A stretch of 64,000 nucleotides of DNA from Aegilops tauschii subsp. strangulata (taxonomy: Eukaryota > Streptophyta > Magnoliopsida > Poales > Poaceae). The notes under the pieces are model-generated. The model made no database searches, was not told where the DNA came from, and saw only the letters and a program-made list of their open reading frames with translations. The position numbers were made by a program, and so were the translations under genes. The stretch lies in the NCBI RefSeq assembly GCF_002575655.3, contig NC_053039.3, positions 377,123,633 to 377,187,632 on the forward strand, given 5' to 3'. This document shows, in pieces, positions 22,851 through 34,428 of this stretch. Every line of letters starts with the position of its first letter. Positions within the stretch are counted from its first letter, which is position 1.

Positions 22851-23219
22851 TCCATCGGCTGTTCTGTCCAAGCCGGTTGGCTCCCGATGAATAGCACGCG
22901 TTCCGTTGCCTCCCGATGAACACGACGCATCCCGTTGCCTCCCCATGAACACGACGACGACGCAGTTTCTCCGTTTCGACCCAGCCATGTACACGAGCCC
23001 TGGCCGTACGTATGCGCGAGTAGGCGTTCGAGACCCCGCCCGTATGTACGTACGTGGCCGTATTTACTTTCTTGCACCCTGGCCGTTGTACTTACATGTA
23101 CATGCTACGTGCGCGCCTCTACTACGACACGTGCGCTTCCTTACATGGCCACGGTTCATCGCTGCAGCCTGCAGACAGACCGATCGTATGTACATACACG
23201 TTCGCAACCAGAATGACAA

Positions 23220-25560
23220 CGCTATGTATGCTTCGACCAGGTGGGTCCCGATGTCAGGCACTTCCTTGCGTGCGAAGATGTAGCTGGTGGGTCCCAACTG
23301 TCAGGGGGCGAATCATTTTTTTGCCCGTAATATGGACACACTTCCTTGCATGCGAAGATGTAGCTGGTGGGTCCCAGCAGTCAGGGGGGACATTTTTTTG
23401 TGAAATACGGTGGCCCGTCCAGTGGGTCCCTGCTGTCAGGTGGAGGAATCATTATTTTCCGCATAATAAGGAGGCACTTCCTTGCTGCGGCCGTGGACCC
23501 AGCTGTCAGCCTCTCCACGTACAGTACTCTTCCAATGGAAGTCGTTCCTTGACCACATTGACCATGCCACGCCGAGAGCACCAAGACGGTGGACGACGGC
23601 GAGGCCTAGGAAGGGGACGACATGGAGCCGGGGAATACGCGGCAGTGGATGCCCACGCGGAGAGGAGTATGAGGGTTCACTGGTTCGGCTTCGGTGTGAG
23701 GCTGCCGTCGCCGCAGAATAAAAGGGGGTGTGGGTGAGTGGAGGGATGGCCTGGTCAGTGGTGGGAGTAGTAGGGGGCAGTGAGGCCTTCGCGGCAGCAC
23801 AGCCGGCCACGGGAGGCAGGAGCAGGCGGCACGACCGGCGCTGCTTTGGGCGGTTGGAGCAAGAAGACCAGAGGTTGAAGAAGCACTACGGCTGTTGGAT
23901 GGACATCGTATGGTCACTAGAGCTAGAATCGTTCATATTGACTAAGTTGACAAAGCCATCCATCCCCGTCAACTTAGTAGGCCCACAAGTCAGCCTCCCA
24001 CTATGTTGGGTCCGAGCTAGCAGGGGATATTCATTTTTTTGTGCATAATAAGGAGGCACTTCCTTGCGTGCGAAGATATAGCTGGTGTGTCCGACCTGTC
24101 AGCGGGGGGAACGTTTTTTTCGCGAAATACAGAGGCCCTTCCGGTGGGTCCCAGATGTCAGGTGGAGGAATCATTATTTTGCACGTAATAAGGAGGCATT
24201 TCCTTGTGTGCGGCCGTGGACCCAGCTGCCAGCCTCTCCACGTACAGTCCATGTCCGATGGATGTCGTTCGTTGACCACGTTGACCACGCCGCGCCGAGA
24301 GCACCAGGGCGGTGGACGACACGAATCCGGGGAAGACTCGGCAGTGGTTGCCCACGCGGTGGGGAGTACGAGGGTTTACTGGTCCGGCTGTCGGTGCCGG
24401 AAAATAACAAGAGGTGTGGGTGAGTAGAGGAATGGCCTGGCCAGCAATGGAGTAGGGTGGGGCGGCGCGGCCTGTGCGGCAGCATAGCCGGCCACGGGAG
24501 GCGGGAGCAGGCAGTCCCACCGGCGCTGGTTTGAGCGGCTGGAGCAAGAAGATCAGATATTGAAGAAGCAGCACGGCCGTTGGATTAACATCCAACGGTT
24601 ACTGCTGCTAGAATCGTTTGTGGACTAAGTTGACAAAGCCTTTCGTACACGTCAACCTAGTAGACCCACAAGTCAGCCTCCAAATCTGTCCCAAACAGCA
24701 TATAGCCCGAAATTTCTAGCCGGATTCAAATTAATTTAAAAACTAAACATACCTTAATTTAAATCCAATGAAATTTTACCCGCACAAAAACAATGAAATT
24801 TAAAATATCAAAATTTGAAAGAAAAAAGTATTTTGGAACAAATTGCCTGTTTGCTGTATTTTTTCATTTTACAACCCATTTATTATTACTTATAGCCCAT
24901 TTCTTATTACTTATAGCCCATTTTCTAGGCAAAATGCATCCCTCCTCGTCTTGAAAGATTTCCGGCCCAGCAGGGCGTAGAAAAGCAAGTAGGCCTACGT
25001 TGGTTATTGTGCAAAAAACAAAATAGCTGGGCTAGCCATTTTCAGAAAGGAAAAAAACAAACAGGGCTGGTCATGTGCTAAACATATGAAATAAAAGCCT
25101 GGGCTAGACGGGCCACGGCTCCCGCACAACCCAGTTGATACCCTTCTCCGTCCCAAAAAAACAAAATTACTGCACGCGCTGCTAGGTCCCTAATGTCATC
25201 CTCAACATGTACAGTCATCTCCTTATTCCTCTCGGTTGTTGACCATGTTGACAACACCGAAGGGCGGCGCCGTGGCGAGCGAACCAAGGCGGAGTAGGAT
25301 GGTGAGGCCTCGGACGGGAACGAACAGGAGCCAGGGAAGATGCGCAGAGTTTTAGGGTGCGATGTGGCCACGATGCGTGCGCGGCAGCACAGCCAGCCGT
25401 GGGAGGCGGGAGGAGGCAGTCCCGCTGGCGCTGGTTTGGCTTTGGCGGCTGGAGGAAGAAGAGACTGAAGAAACACGACAGACGTTGAATGTTAATCCAA
25501 CGGTCAAGGTTGGCACAATCGTTTGTGGACTAAGCCGACACCAAGTAGCATACTTTTTTA
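23220..25560. repeat. Three divergent copies of a long (about 700-bp) repeat
   Basis: Copy 1 is about 23270-24000, copy 2 about 24035-24700 and copy 3 (partial) about 25180-25560. All share the order: gtgggtccc phrases, ccacgtacagt or catgtacagt, ttgaccac.ttgac, cggtggacgac, cagccggccacgggaggc or similar, gaagaagcac, and a closing gactaagttgacaaagcc or gactaagccgac. Between copies 2 and 3 lies an AT-rich stretch (24700-25080). No protein frame is conserved across copies. Confidence 0.75.
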
Positions 25561-25702
25561 TATATAGGAAGAAAAGAAAAACTGGGCTCGTTCGCCTGAT
25601 AACATTCCCGAAACTACGACCGTTCGATCTTACGTCGCAACTAAAACTGCGAGGAAAATGTGTTCGTCTGCCATCCTCCTCCCGGGGAACGTTCGCCACA
25701 TA

Positions 25703-25765
25703 AGTGACTAGCACCCTTGGTTTTCAACCGAGAGGTCTTGGGTTCGAGTCCCAGGAACTCTCAAT
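25703..25765 (+). repeat. tRNA-derived segment with Pol III B box
   Basis: GGTTCGAGTCC at 25741-25751 is a perfect B box inside a T-arm-like stem (cttggg/cccagg). An upstream gactagcacccttgg could be a worn A box. A second B box, GGTTCGAATCC, occurs near 25887-25897. As at 19574 this looks like a SINE or tRNA relic, not a functional tRNA. Confidence 0.4.
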
Positions 25766-26032
25766 TTTGTCCTCCTTTCTTCCTCACAAAAAAAAAGAAA
25801 ATCAAAGACTTGAGAAGGCGTACAAAACAAGCTAGTGTACCAGTAAAGAGACGTTGCCGAGTTTTAGAAAAAAGAGAGACGTGCTCCTGTAGCTGGTTCG
25901 AATCCTAACCTAGACTATGACTATATATGGTGCTATGCTACTTTGCAAGTAATGAAACTGACATATCCAACATTCGCTTCTCCTCTTCTCTACTTACTCT
26001 GCCTAGCATCAGAAGCTCTGGCCGCAGCAACC

Positions 26033-26713
26033 ATGTCCGCTGGCTGCTCGTCCACCTGCTTTTCAGCAGGCAACAACCAGATATGCCCCAAGTCGCCACC
26101 CGTACCATCGCCTATGGGTCTCATCACACCCCCGCCAGCACACGCACCGCAGCCGGTTGCTCATCGCAACCCGCTGCCATTGGTGTGGTGCCACTGCTGC
26201 AAATCACGCAGAGTCATCCGTCGTGTCCCAACCACAATCCTCAACCCTGGCCGAGTCTTCTACAAATGCCCGAATCATGGGGTAATAATATGTTTAAGTG
26301 TTGTTTTGCTGCTTTCAGTTGCTGATTTTTTTAATAGTTTGGTTGATGATCTTCCAATTTGATTCGTGCAGAAAAGGGAAGATTCGTGTGATTTGTATTT
26401 CTGGGAAGTTGCTGATGTGGGGGAATGCAACTACGCTGATTATTTGGTTAGCCGAGGAATCCCAATACCAGCAGGTTGGGATGTTGGACAAGTAACTGAA
26501 GGAACGACAGAAGAGGAAGATGCAGAGCAGAAGGTTGAAGATGCAGTTCCTCTGATCATGGCCAAGCAACAGCTGCTGAATGGCCTTGACAACAATGAGG
26601 AGATGAAAGAGCTTGTGAAGATAATGGGCAAAATCGATGTGCTCTATAGGATGATTGTCTCTTTATTTGCAGTGTATGTAACACTCGTGATGTATTCAGT
26701 GGCTATGACATGA
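26033..26713 (+). CDS. GRF-type zinc-finger protein with C-terminal membrane segment, two exons
   Basis: Exon 1 is 26033-26281, exon 2 is 26372-26713 (196 aa); donor GGG/GTAATA and acceptor TTCGTGCAG/AAAAG are in phase. An in-frame upstream ATG at 25943 would add 30 residues; 26033 is preferred because gcaaccATGTCC starts a normal Met-Ser-Ala head. Residues about 56-98 form a GRF zinc finger: WCHCC, NPGRVFYKCP, then CDLYFWE across the intron. GRF fingers bind single-stranded nucleic acid in TopoIII-alpha, NEIL3 and APE2. After an acidic stretch (TEEEDAEQKVED) comes a helix and a hydrophobic tail, YRMIVSLFAVYVTLVMYSV, a likely single membrane span. Many grass genomes carry such GRF-plus-tail genes near transposons. 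It faces the TNP2 transposase remnant convergently. No lesion seen; function unknown. Confidence 0.78.
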
Positions 26714-27207
26714 GCACTTTGCTGAAACTAGTAATGAATGAAACCTGTGTAGCAGGCTGGGCGTAGTGTTGTGAACATCTAATGATTTCTATTAATGGAA
26801 ATTGGGGGGGGGTATCCCCTTTTGCTCATAAATAAATAAATAAATAGCAGAGGCCCTTTTGGTAATAAATAAATAAATTAGCAGAGGCCCTATCGGGTTA
26901 GCTTTGTTCCCATTTGAAGACGTCGAGCAAATTGCAGTCTAACAGCAAACTATGTCATCAAATTCAAGTTTCACAGCCAAATATGAGTACAACTAAACAA
27001 CAATGTCATCATGTTTTAGTCGTCATACAATCACCAAACACAAATCAACATACATAACGAGTGATGTTCTCATAGCAAAATACTAAACAACGCGTTTATC
27101 AGGTTTCAGTTGTCATAGCAAACACAATTTCACATAGTAGATAAAAAAACGTCTTCTGACAGGCAAATACGACAAAAGCAATCTAATCATCATCCGCCGC
27201 GGCAGCG
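26714..27207. other. Spacer between the GRF gene and the transposase remnant
   Basis: It holds the likely 3' ends of two convergent transcripts. The aaataaataaataaata simple repeat occurs twice (near 26830 and 26865). No gene is visible. Confidence 0.5.
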
Positions 27208-30200
27208 TCAACATCTTCGCCATGTGTATCCGTCTGAATCGTAATTCCCCACAGTGTCATCTTCTTCTTCATCGTCAATGCCCTCGAACGTTGGCTTCTT
27301 CTTGATCAAATCTTGTATGTCCACAACACGACAGGCAATCTTTTCGCCAGCATCATTCACGTGATGGTTCTCAAAGATATTAGGAACATCTGTGGAATCT
27401 TGTACATCAGGAGCAGTGTAAGCATCATCTTGTTGTGCAACTTCATTAAACGAATTCCTCTGCTCAAACCTTTGCAATACTCTCCAGTCATCGCTACGTG
27501 CAAATGTGTCTTCCAAGAAAAATATTTGTGTTGCTTGATTTGCTAAAATAAAAGGCTTGTTGGTCTGGTACGCCGCCTTGACATTGATGGATTTGAAATA
27601 ATCATCAGCTCTGGGTTTTGCGATCCTGGAAAACAGGTTATACCAACGACAGCACAACAGAACCACACACCGATGATCCTCGAAACTGGAGATATACTGC
27701 AACTGAACAATGTTTGTTATGTTAGCATACATTTCAGTTATCTCTTTGCTGTACGTATCCGTGCTCATGATGGCACTGTTTTGTGTCTTCCTGCCTTCGT
27801 CGCGTGCAAGGGTGTTGTAGCGCACATCTCCAACAATGCAAGATTCATAATGTCTTACCCGAGTATCAGGACCCATTGCTAGTGCGTAAAGGGCATCATC
27901 AACTGCCTGCCCATCCTCCCGCATCTTATTAACCTATGGTTAGAAAATAGACAAGCTGGTCATCTTATGTACTCAATATATTAAAAAAATTGATAGTGCA
28001 ATTCAAAAGCTTACATGGCTCTTGAACCATTTCACAAATCCTGCCATAACCAGTTTGTCAATGTTTCTTGGATTTTGCGGCAGTAACTCCTTTTTGTAGA
28101 TGCTGCACAACATAGTGATCGCGTCAAACATCTAAATATATAAGAATGTGCTGCAAGTTTAGTAGATTATGATGTATAAGCTGCAGTACTTAGCACTTAC
28201 TTGATATAAGGTAGTATCTCAGGATAGTTATTCAACACATACCAAACCATTTTGTCCAAATCTTTAGGTTTGTCCTCTTGTCGACTCTTCTCTGTAAGTC
28301 GAACAGAATAATCGAAAACATTGAGCCCGGGATTGTCTTCACCCACCTCTTTGCTAAGCTGATCAGCTGTTTCAATGTATTTTGAGCAGAATGTCAACGC
28401 TTCTGTAGCAATGTAGGCCTCTGCAATGGAATCCTTGGGTCTAGCTCAGTTCCTAACATAGCCCTTGAAAGTGCCTAGCCGCCTTTCAATAGGGTACATC
28501 CAGCTATACTGTACTGGACCTCTAAGTAGTGCCTCATCAGGTAGATGAACAGCCAAATGCACCATCACATCAAAGAAGGCTGGAGGATATATCTTCTCAA
28601 GGTCGCATAGGATAGTTGGTATCTTGTCTCTAAGACGCTCCAAAGCATCTATCATGATATTTGTACTGCAGAGTTCCCTGAAGAATTGTCCCAACTCTGC
28701 AACTGCTCTATATAAGTCAGGGCGGCCCAATCCTCTAAGGATAATAGGTAAAACCCTTTGAAGTAGGACGTGGAAATCATGAGTTTTCAACCCTTGTACC
28801 TTGTTTCCATCTGCACTGACTCTCCTTTCAGGGTTGGAAGCAAATCCATGTGGGAATCTCACACGTGACAGGACCTCACATAATTCTTTTCTTTTTACCT
28901 TGTCCAAGATGTACACAGCTGGTGCCATATCCCGTGGTTTACCTTCATCTTCCACCTGCAAATCCTTTCTGATACACAGGTGTGTCAAATCAATACTAGA
29001 TTTTAAGGTATCTTTCGTCTTGCCTTCAATATTAAGAAGTGTGTCGATAATGCTGTCATATATTTTTCTCGATGTGCATCACATCAAGATTATGCCGCAG
29101 ATCCAAATCTTTACATTACTCCAAGTCCCACAAAGTGGGCCTGCGGGTAAATAATAATCTCTCTTCTGCCCTGCCACGCTTCCTTTTCCCGCTACCATTA
29201 CCAGGATGGTTTCCTGGTGTAATATGCCTGACCTTCTCTAATTCCACTTGCAACTCATCGGCGGTGAGCCTCTTTGGCGCATCACGGTTTTCATGCTTTG
29301 CATTGAACACATGTCTTCGGTATTTTGTAGGACGCGGCTTGTCCTTGGCAAGGAAACGACGGTGTCCAATGTAACAGATATTGCTAAGTATTGCGTATGA
29401 CAGCGGATTCCTGTCACAGCGAACACATGCATTGTAACCATGTGTCGTTCGCCCTGACATAGTGCCCAAAGCCGGATAATCATGGATGCACCAAATTATA
29501 ACAGCATGCAGAAAGAAATTAGCTGGTGGGCTACTATATAGGTCTCGAGTGAGAACACCCCTCCATAGCTGTTGAAGTTCCTCCACAAGAGGCTCCATGA
29601 ATAAATCAAAATCCTTTCCAGGACTTTTTGGACCTGGGATGAGCAAGGCCATCATGTAGTTTGATTCTTTGGTGCAGACATTTGGAGGCATGTTGTAAGG
29701 GATAACAAGCACTGGCCACATGCTATATGTGGCGCTCTGGTGTAGGGCCGGCCCTATGTTTTAGAAGGCCCTAGGCGACCTCGGCGACATGGGCCCCTAA
29801 GTCGTACGACACATAAACGTCATTTTTTCAACAATGCTTCTTAGGAAACGTTGTAAAAGCAGACTATTATCCTGAAATTATGAAGAAAAGAGAATACAGA
29901 CAGTTACTACAAATTTATAAATCAAAACCCTAATTATGTTTCATGTAGATAGTACAGTGAAATTGGGGATGGATTAACGCATACTTGTGAAAGACCGCAC
30001 AAACTCATGGTCGGGATCTTGTGATAATTTGCCAATGACCTGCAGTGGATGGCTGATGGATTGATGGTCGCGGCCTCGCGGATGCCAGATGGGCGGGACG
30101 CCGGGTCACCGACATGGGGTGCACGACGCAAAACCAAGCTGCCGGTCTGCTGCGCACAGCGCCACAGTGGCGAGAACGAACAAGAGTCCGGTTATTCCTG

Positions 30201-31575
30201 AGGGGCCGAGGTGGAGGCGACAAGCGACGGTTGAGGAAGACTGGAAGACGAACTAACGAAGTGAACGACAGAACGATCAGATTGATTGTTTTCCGAGACA
30301 TGAACGATCAGATTGATTATCGCCTGCGTTTTTTTTGAGTCTTTGATTATTGCCTGCGTGCCGCCGTGCGTGGGACGCTTCACCTGTCGCTAACTTCAAT
30401 TGGGCCTAGCCCATCTCCAGGCCCCCGTGTAGGTTTCCTTTATTTTTAACTCCTCCTAATTTTTTCGCTGGGTTATACTACACATACATACAAAATCTTG
30501 GGCCCCCCTCCGGCATGGGCCCTAGGCCGTCGCCCCTCCGGCCATACCCCAGGGCCGGCCCTGCTCTGATGGCCAAATGGGTTAAATCCGTCCAAAGCTA
30601 AGCCAAGTCTAATGTTTCTCGGGTCAGCAGCAAACTTTTTGTGTTTCTGATTGAAGCTTTGCCACTCACTACCATGAGATGGATGGCTCATTACATTCTG
30701 ATCTCCGTACTCCTGGTTCCTAGAATGCCACAGTACATCCTCTCTTGTTTCAGCATCATGAAACAACCTCTGCAATCTTGGTATAATTGGAAAATGTCTC
30801 AGAACATTATGAGGAATCCTCTGCACATCATCGCCATCTTTCCATCTTGATGATTTGCATTTTGGGCATTCACTTAAGTTGGCTTAATCCTTCCGGAACA
30901 AAACACAATTATTCTTACAGACATGGAGCATATCATATCCAATTCCAACTGCATGAAGGAAATTCTTCATTTTACTGTAGGTGTGTGGCAGCTCATACGC
31001 ATCTGGGAAAGATTTGCGGAAAGCAGCCAACATCGCATCGAATGATTTGTTGGTCATCCGCTCAGATGTCTTCACCTGAAGAAAGGTGACCATAACTGAG
31101 AATACTTACATCTTATTTCCTGGGGTGAGAGCCACGTTGCATTGTTCCAACATGCGGGCCCACTATTTTCTTCTGCAGGTGAAAGTTCACGAAATGCACG
31201 AGCATTTCGTAGCATTGTTTCAATGTTGGTCAAACTCACTGGCTCCGCCACCACCACCACCTCCTCCTCTTCCACCTGAGCATCAGGCAGATCAAGATGG
31301 TGATCTGGTGCTTCCACGTAGTCAGTAACATTGACATTCACAGCTTCACCATGATGAACCCACCTAGTATATGTGACTGGCATCCCATACAAGTGTAGAT
31401 GATTTTGCACAGTTGACCGGGGTCTTGTAACTGAATTCATACAACTGCTACACGGGCAGAGCACATCTGATTTCGGACCACCGTACTTAGCTCTGATAAA
31501 GTTCATGAAGTTTTCAACCACCTCGACATATGCAGCGGAGAATCTTCGAGCAGAAGTTATCCAAGTCCTGTCCAT
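27208..31575 (-). pseudogene. Ruined TNP2-type CACTA transposase
   Basis: The domain order on the minus strand is complete. The transposase-associated domain is at 31575-31075 (MDRTWITSARRFSAAYVE, CPCSSC, then HGE). TNP2 is at 31090-28990 (NPFG, VLIPGPKSP-like ALLIPGPKSP, GYNACVRCDRN, YIGHRRFL, then DVMHIEKNI). DUF4218 is at 28990-28200 (GLKTHDFH, YPPAFFDVMVHL). DUF4216 is at 27924-27208 (KTQNSAIM, FEDHRCVVLLCCRW, PFILANQATQIF). Damage includes a stop at 30884-30886 where the frame resumes, a hAT-like insertion at 29742-30562, an in-frame stop after WDLE at about 29116, a small deletion after HIEKNI near 29070, and a TGA at 28446-28448 after GYVRN. TNP2 cuts and moves CACTA elements; this copy cannot. 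Its element ends were not found. Confidence 0.88.
29742..30562. mobile_element. hAT-like non-autonomous element inside the TNP2 transposase
   Basis: Both ends carry AGGGCCGGCCCT. The flanks are gctctggt (29734-29741) and gctctgat (30563-30570), an 8-bp target duplication with one mismatch, which fits the hAT superfamily. Removing it rejoins the transposase frame between NPFGHQS and the MWPVLVIPYN segment, confirming a later insertion. The inner arms also pair (aaggccctaggcgac with the complement of cctaggccgtcgcccc). It has no transposase; the 30114-30338 and 30005-30301 frames show no domain. Confidence 0.8.
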
Positions 31576-32479
31576 CTGTTAGACATACAAATTAATTCTT
31601 CTACTAGATATTACAGGAAAAACATATATGATTTTTTATGAAGTCCAGAAAAAATACCTAGGTCGATGTCTAAAGCTATGGCAAGATATTTGGACGAGCA
31701 GATCTAAGTAACGAAATATATGTAAAGCTAATTCAGCAAACAGATTTGAGTGCTAAATTATGGCAGGCTATTTCAGCAGTCAATGAGGCCGAGCACACAG
31801 CCATCGAACTATCGAAGGCCATCGCAGCAACAAAGATCGAGTATAAAACGATGTACAGCTATTTCACCTAACAGATTGGCTACTAGACCATGGCAATCTA
31901 CGTCACAATAAATATATGGCAGGATATTTTAGCAACTAATCGGGCTTGGCATGCCATCTCTGCTAAGCAGATTGAGTGCAGAACAGGGCAAGGAAGCTTC
32001 TTAAGTAGAGCATATTGACTGTAAACTACTTCGGCAAACAGTGAGATTAACAGCGTCTATCACCTAACATTCAGCGCTACACCGACATGCACGGGGCCTT
32101 AGTCTAGAATGCGAGTACCATGGGAGAAGTTGACCGCCGTGCGTCTCCACACGAACGTCGCCGGCGGTGGCGGCGCTGACCGCTGTGCGCCTCCACAAGC
32201 ACGTCGCTAGTGGTGGCGGCGCGGCTAGAGGACGACAGTCTACGAGAGCGTAATGTGGGAGCGAGAGGATTGCCGTGCGTCCCCTCGATGAACCGCGGCG
32301 CCGACGTATCGAGGCGGCAGGGAGGGCGGCTTTGGCAGAGCGAATGGAGTGGAGGGGGACGTGGGGGAGGGGGGGTTTGGGGAATATTATTGGCTAGTTG
32401 GCCGAAGGGCGGTTGAATTTGGGATTTGGGGGGAATTTGGGGGGGGGGGGGGTTCGCGCGGTGGGCGGGGGGAGTTTGG
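31576..32479. other. Upstream flank of the transposase remnant
   Basis: An AT-rich part (31576-32095), then a GC-rich part (32100-32480) ending in a run of 14 G at 32439-32452. The GC-rich part could be the old promoter end of the CACTA element. No gene or clear CACTA terminus was recognised. Confidence 0.4.
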
Positions 32480-32615
32480 CGCATGGTCGGTTTCTCCAAG
32501 TGCAGTCCCACGTGTCAGTGAAGAGGCAAGCCGAAGCACGTTCCGTTTGCGTGAGCCGTGTGCAGGACCGAACGTGTGTGGGGTGCAATGCGACCGCGAC
32601 AGGGGTGCTGTGAGT
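32480..32615. repeat. Left part of an unclassified repeat split by the LTR retrotransposon
   Basis: It contains gcaagccgaagcacgttccg and gcgaccgcgacaggggtgctg. It continues after the retrotransposon at 39978 (gtaccacctttttt), and related strings occur at 58840-58920, 60190-60360 and 61495-61530. The target duplication TGAGT is 32611-32615. Confidence 0.55.
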
Positions 32616-33172
32616 TGATACGTCTCCAACGTATCTATAAGTTTTGATTGTTCCATGCTGTGTTATTATTAATCTTGGATGTTTTATAATCATTTTATAG
32701 TCATTTTATATCATTTTTGGTACTAACCTATTGACATAGTGCCAAGTGCCATTTGCTGTTTTCTGCATGTTTTTTACATCGCAGGAAATCAATATCAGAC
32801 GGAGTCCAAATGCCACGAAACTTTACGATGATTTTTTATGGACCAAAAGGAAGAAGTTGGGCCCTGGTTGCACCTGGGGGGAGTTCCGAGGACGGGACAA
32901 CCCACCAGGGCGCGCCAAGAGGCCCAGGCGCGCCCTGGCGGGTTGTGCCCACCTCGGGTGCCCCCCGGACCGCCTCTTTGCTCTATAAATACCCCAATAT
33001 TCCAGAAACCCTAGGAGAGTCGACGAAATATTCATCCAGCCGCCGCAGAGTCCAGAACCACCATATCCAATCTAGACACCATCACGGAGGGGTTCACCAC
33101 TTCCATTGGTGCCTCTTCGATGATGCGTGAGTAGTTCTTTGTAGACCTTCGGGTCCGTAGTTAGTAGCTAGA

Positions 33173-33220
<48 letters not shown>

Positions 33221-34244
33221 TTCTCAATACAAAGGTCTTTTGGAGATCCATATGATGTAACTCTTTTGCGGTGTGTTTGTTGGGATCTGATGAACTTTGA
33301 GTTTATGATCAGTCATATCTTTTTATATCCATGAAAGTTATTTGAGTTTCTTTGATCTCTTATATGCATGATCTCGTATAGCCTCGTATTTCTTCTCTGA
33401 TATTTGGGTTTTGTTTGTCCAACTTGATCTATTTATCTTGCAATGGGAAGAGGTGGCCGATAGTGGGTTCGATCTTACGGTGCTTGATCCCAGTGACAGA
33501 AAGGGAACCGACACGTATGTATCATTGCTACTAAGGATAAAAAGATGGGATCTATATCTACGCAATAGATAAACGGATCTTGTCTACGTCATGTCATTGT
33601 TGTTATTGTATTACTCCGTTTTTCCATGAACTTAATACACTAGATGCATGCTGGATAGCGGTCGATGTGTGGAGTAATAGTAGTAGATGCAGGCAGGAGT
33701 CGCTCTACTAATATTGGACGTGATGCCTATGTAATGATCATTGCCTGGATATTGTCATAATTATTTGAAGTTCTATCAATTGCCCAACAGTAATTTGTTT
33801 ACCCACCGTTTGTTATCTTTCTCGAGAGAAGCCACTAGTGAAACCTACGGCCCCCGGGTCTTCTTTCTCATATGTTTGCCTTGCGATCTACTTTTTCCTT
33901 GCGTTTATTTTCAGATCTATTAAACCAAAAAATACAAAAATACCTTGCTGCAATTTATTCTTATTTATTTTATTTGGCATTCGATCTATCAATCTACTAC
34001 AAATGTACCTCACGTCCTTTGCCTATCTTGAGGCGTCGTACCCCGAAAGGGATTGACAACCCCTTTAACACGTCGAGTTGCGAGGTGTTGTTATTTGTGT
34101 GCAGGGGCTGTTTACGTTGTGTTGTTTGGTTCTCCTACTGGTTCGATAACCTTGGTTTCATATCTGAGGGAAATACCTACCGCCATTGTGCTGCATCATC
34201 CCTTCCTCTTTGGGGAAATACCGACGTAGCTTCAAGCGACATCA
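32616..34244 (+). repeat. 5' LTR
   Basis: 1629 bp, TG...CA. TATAAAT at 32984-32990 is the likely core promoter. A long (TC)n tract (about 33177-33214) is much shorter in the 3' LTR (about 38942-38952) and accounts for most of the roughly 40-bp length difference. Confidence 0.93.
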
Positions 34245-34255
34245 AAAGGAATTTC

Positions 34256-34273
34256 TAGCGTCGTTGCCGGGGA
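34256..34273 (+). other. Primer-binding site, tRNA-Asp type (degenerate)
   Basis: tagcgtcgttgccgggga resembles the TGGCGCCGTTGCCGGGGA site complementary to tRNA-Asp used by Athila-like Gypsy elements, with two differences. It lies 11 bp inside the 5' LTR rather than right at its edge. Confidence 0.65.
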
Positions 34274-34428
34274 GGATCTTCAACATAACCAAGTTCCTAA
34301 TCACAAATCTCATCTCCTTGCAATTTACATTATTCGCCATTTGGCTCTCGTTTTCGTCTCCCCCACTTTACAAAAATTTGCTGTTTTATTCGCCTCTCGT
34401 TTTCACCGATCTCTTGTCTCTAGTCCCG

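Larger units (their letters stand above)
21667..25600. mobile_element. Probable non-autonomous CACTA-like element, right end undefined
   Basis: It starts CACTACAAAAAAAAGAC at 21667, breaking LTR fragment B. This terminus and the following phrases (tgacattttgggccg, ttctatgacgataat) recur as a high-copy Triticeae repeat in my recollection. The body consists of minisatellites (22160-22850) and three divergent long repeats (23220-25560). No matching inverted terminus ending TAGTG was found to the right, so the end is arbitrary: truncation, or an element that continues into the GRF/transposase block, are both possible. Confidence 0.5.

Noticed and set aside
22135..23077. Two 262-codon minus-strand ORFs
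   Set aside because: Direct translations of the 22160-22850 minisatellites.
25703..25765. Functional tRNA gene
   Set aside because: Good B box and T-arm, but no convincing acceptor stem or anticodon arm.
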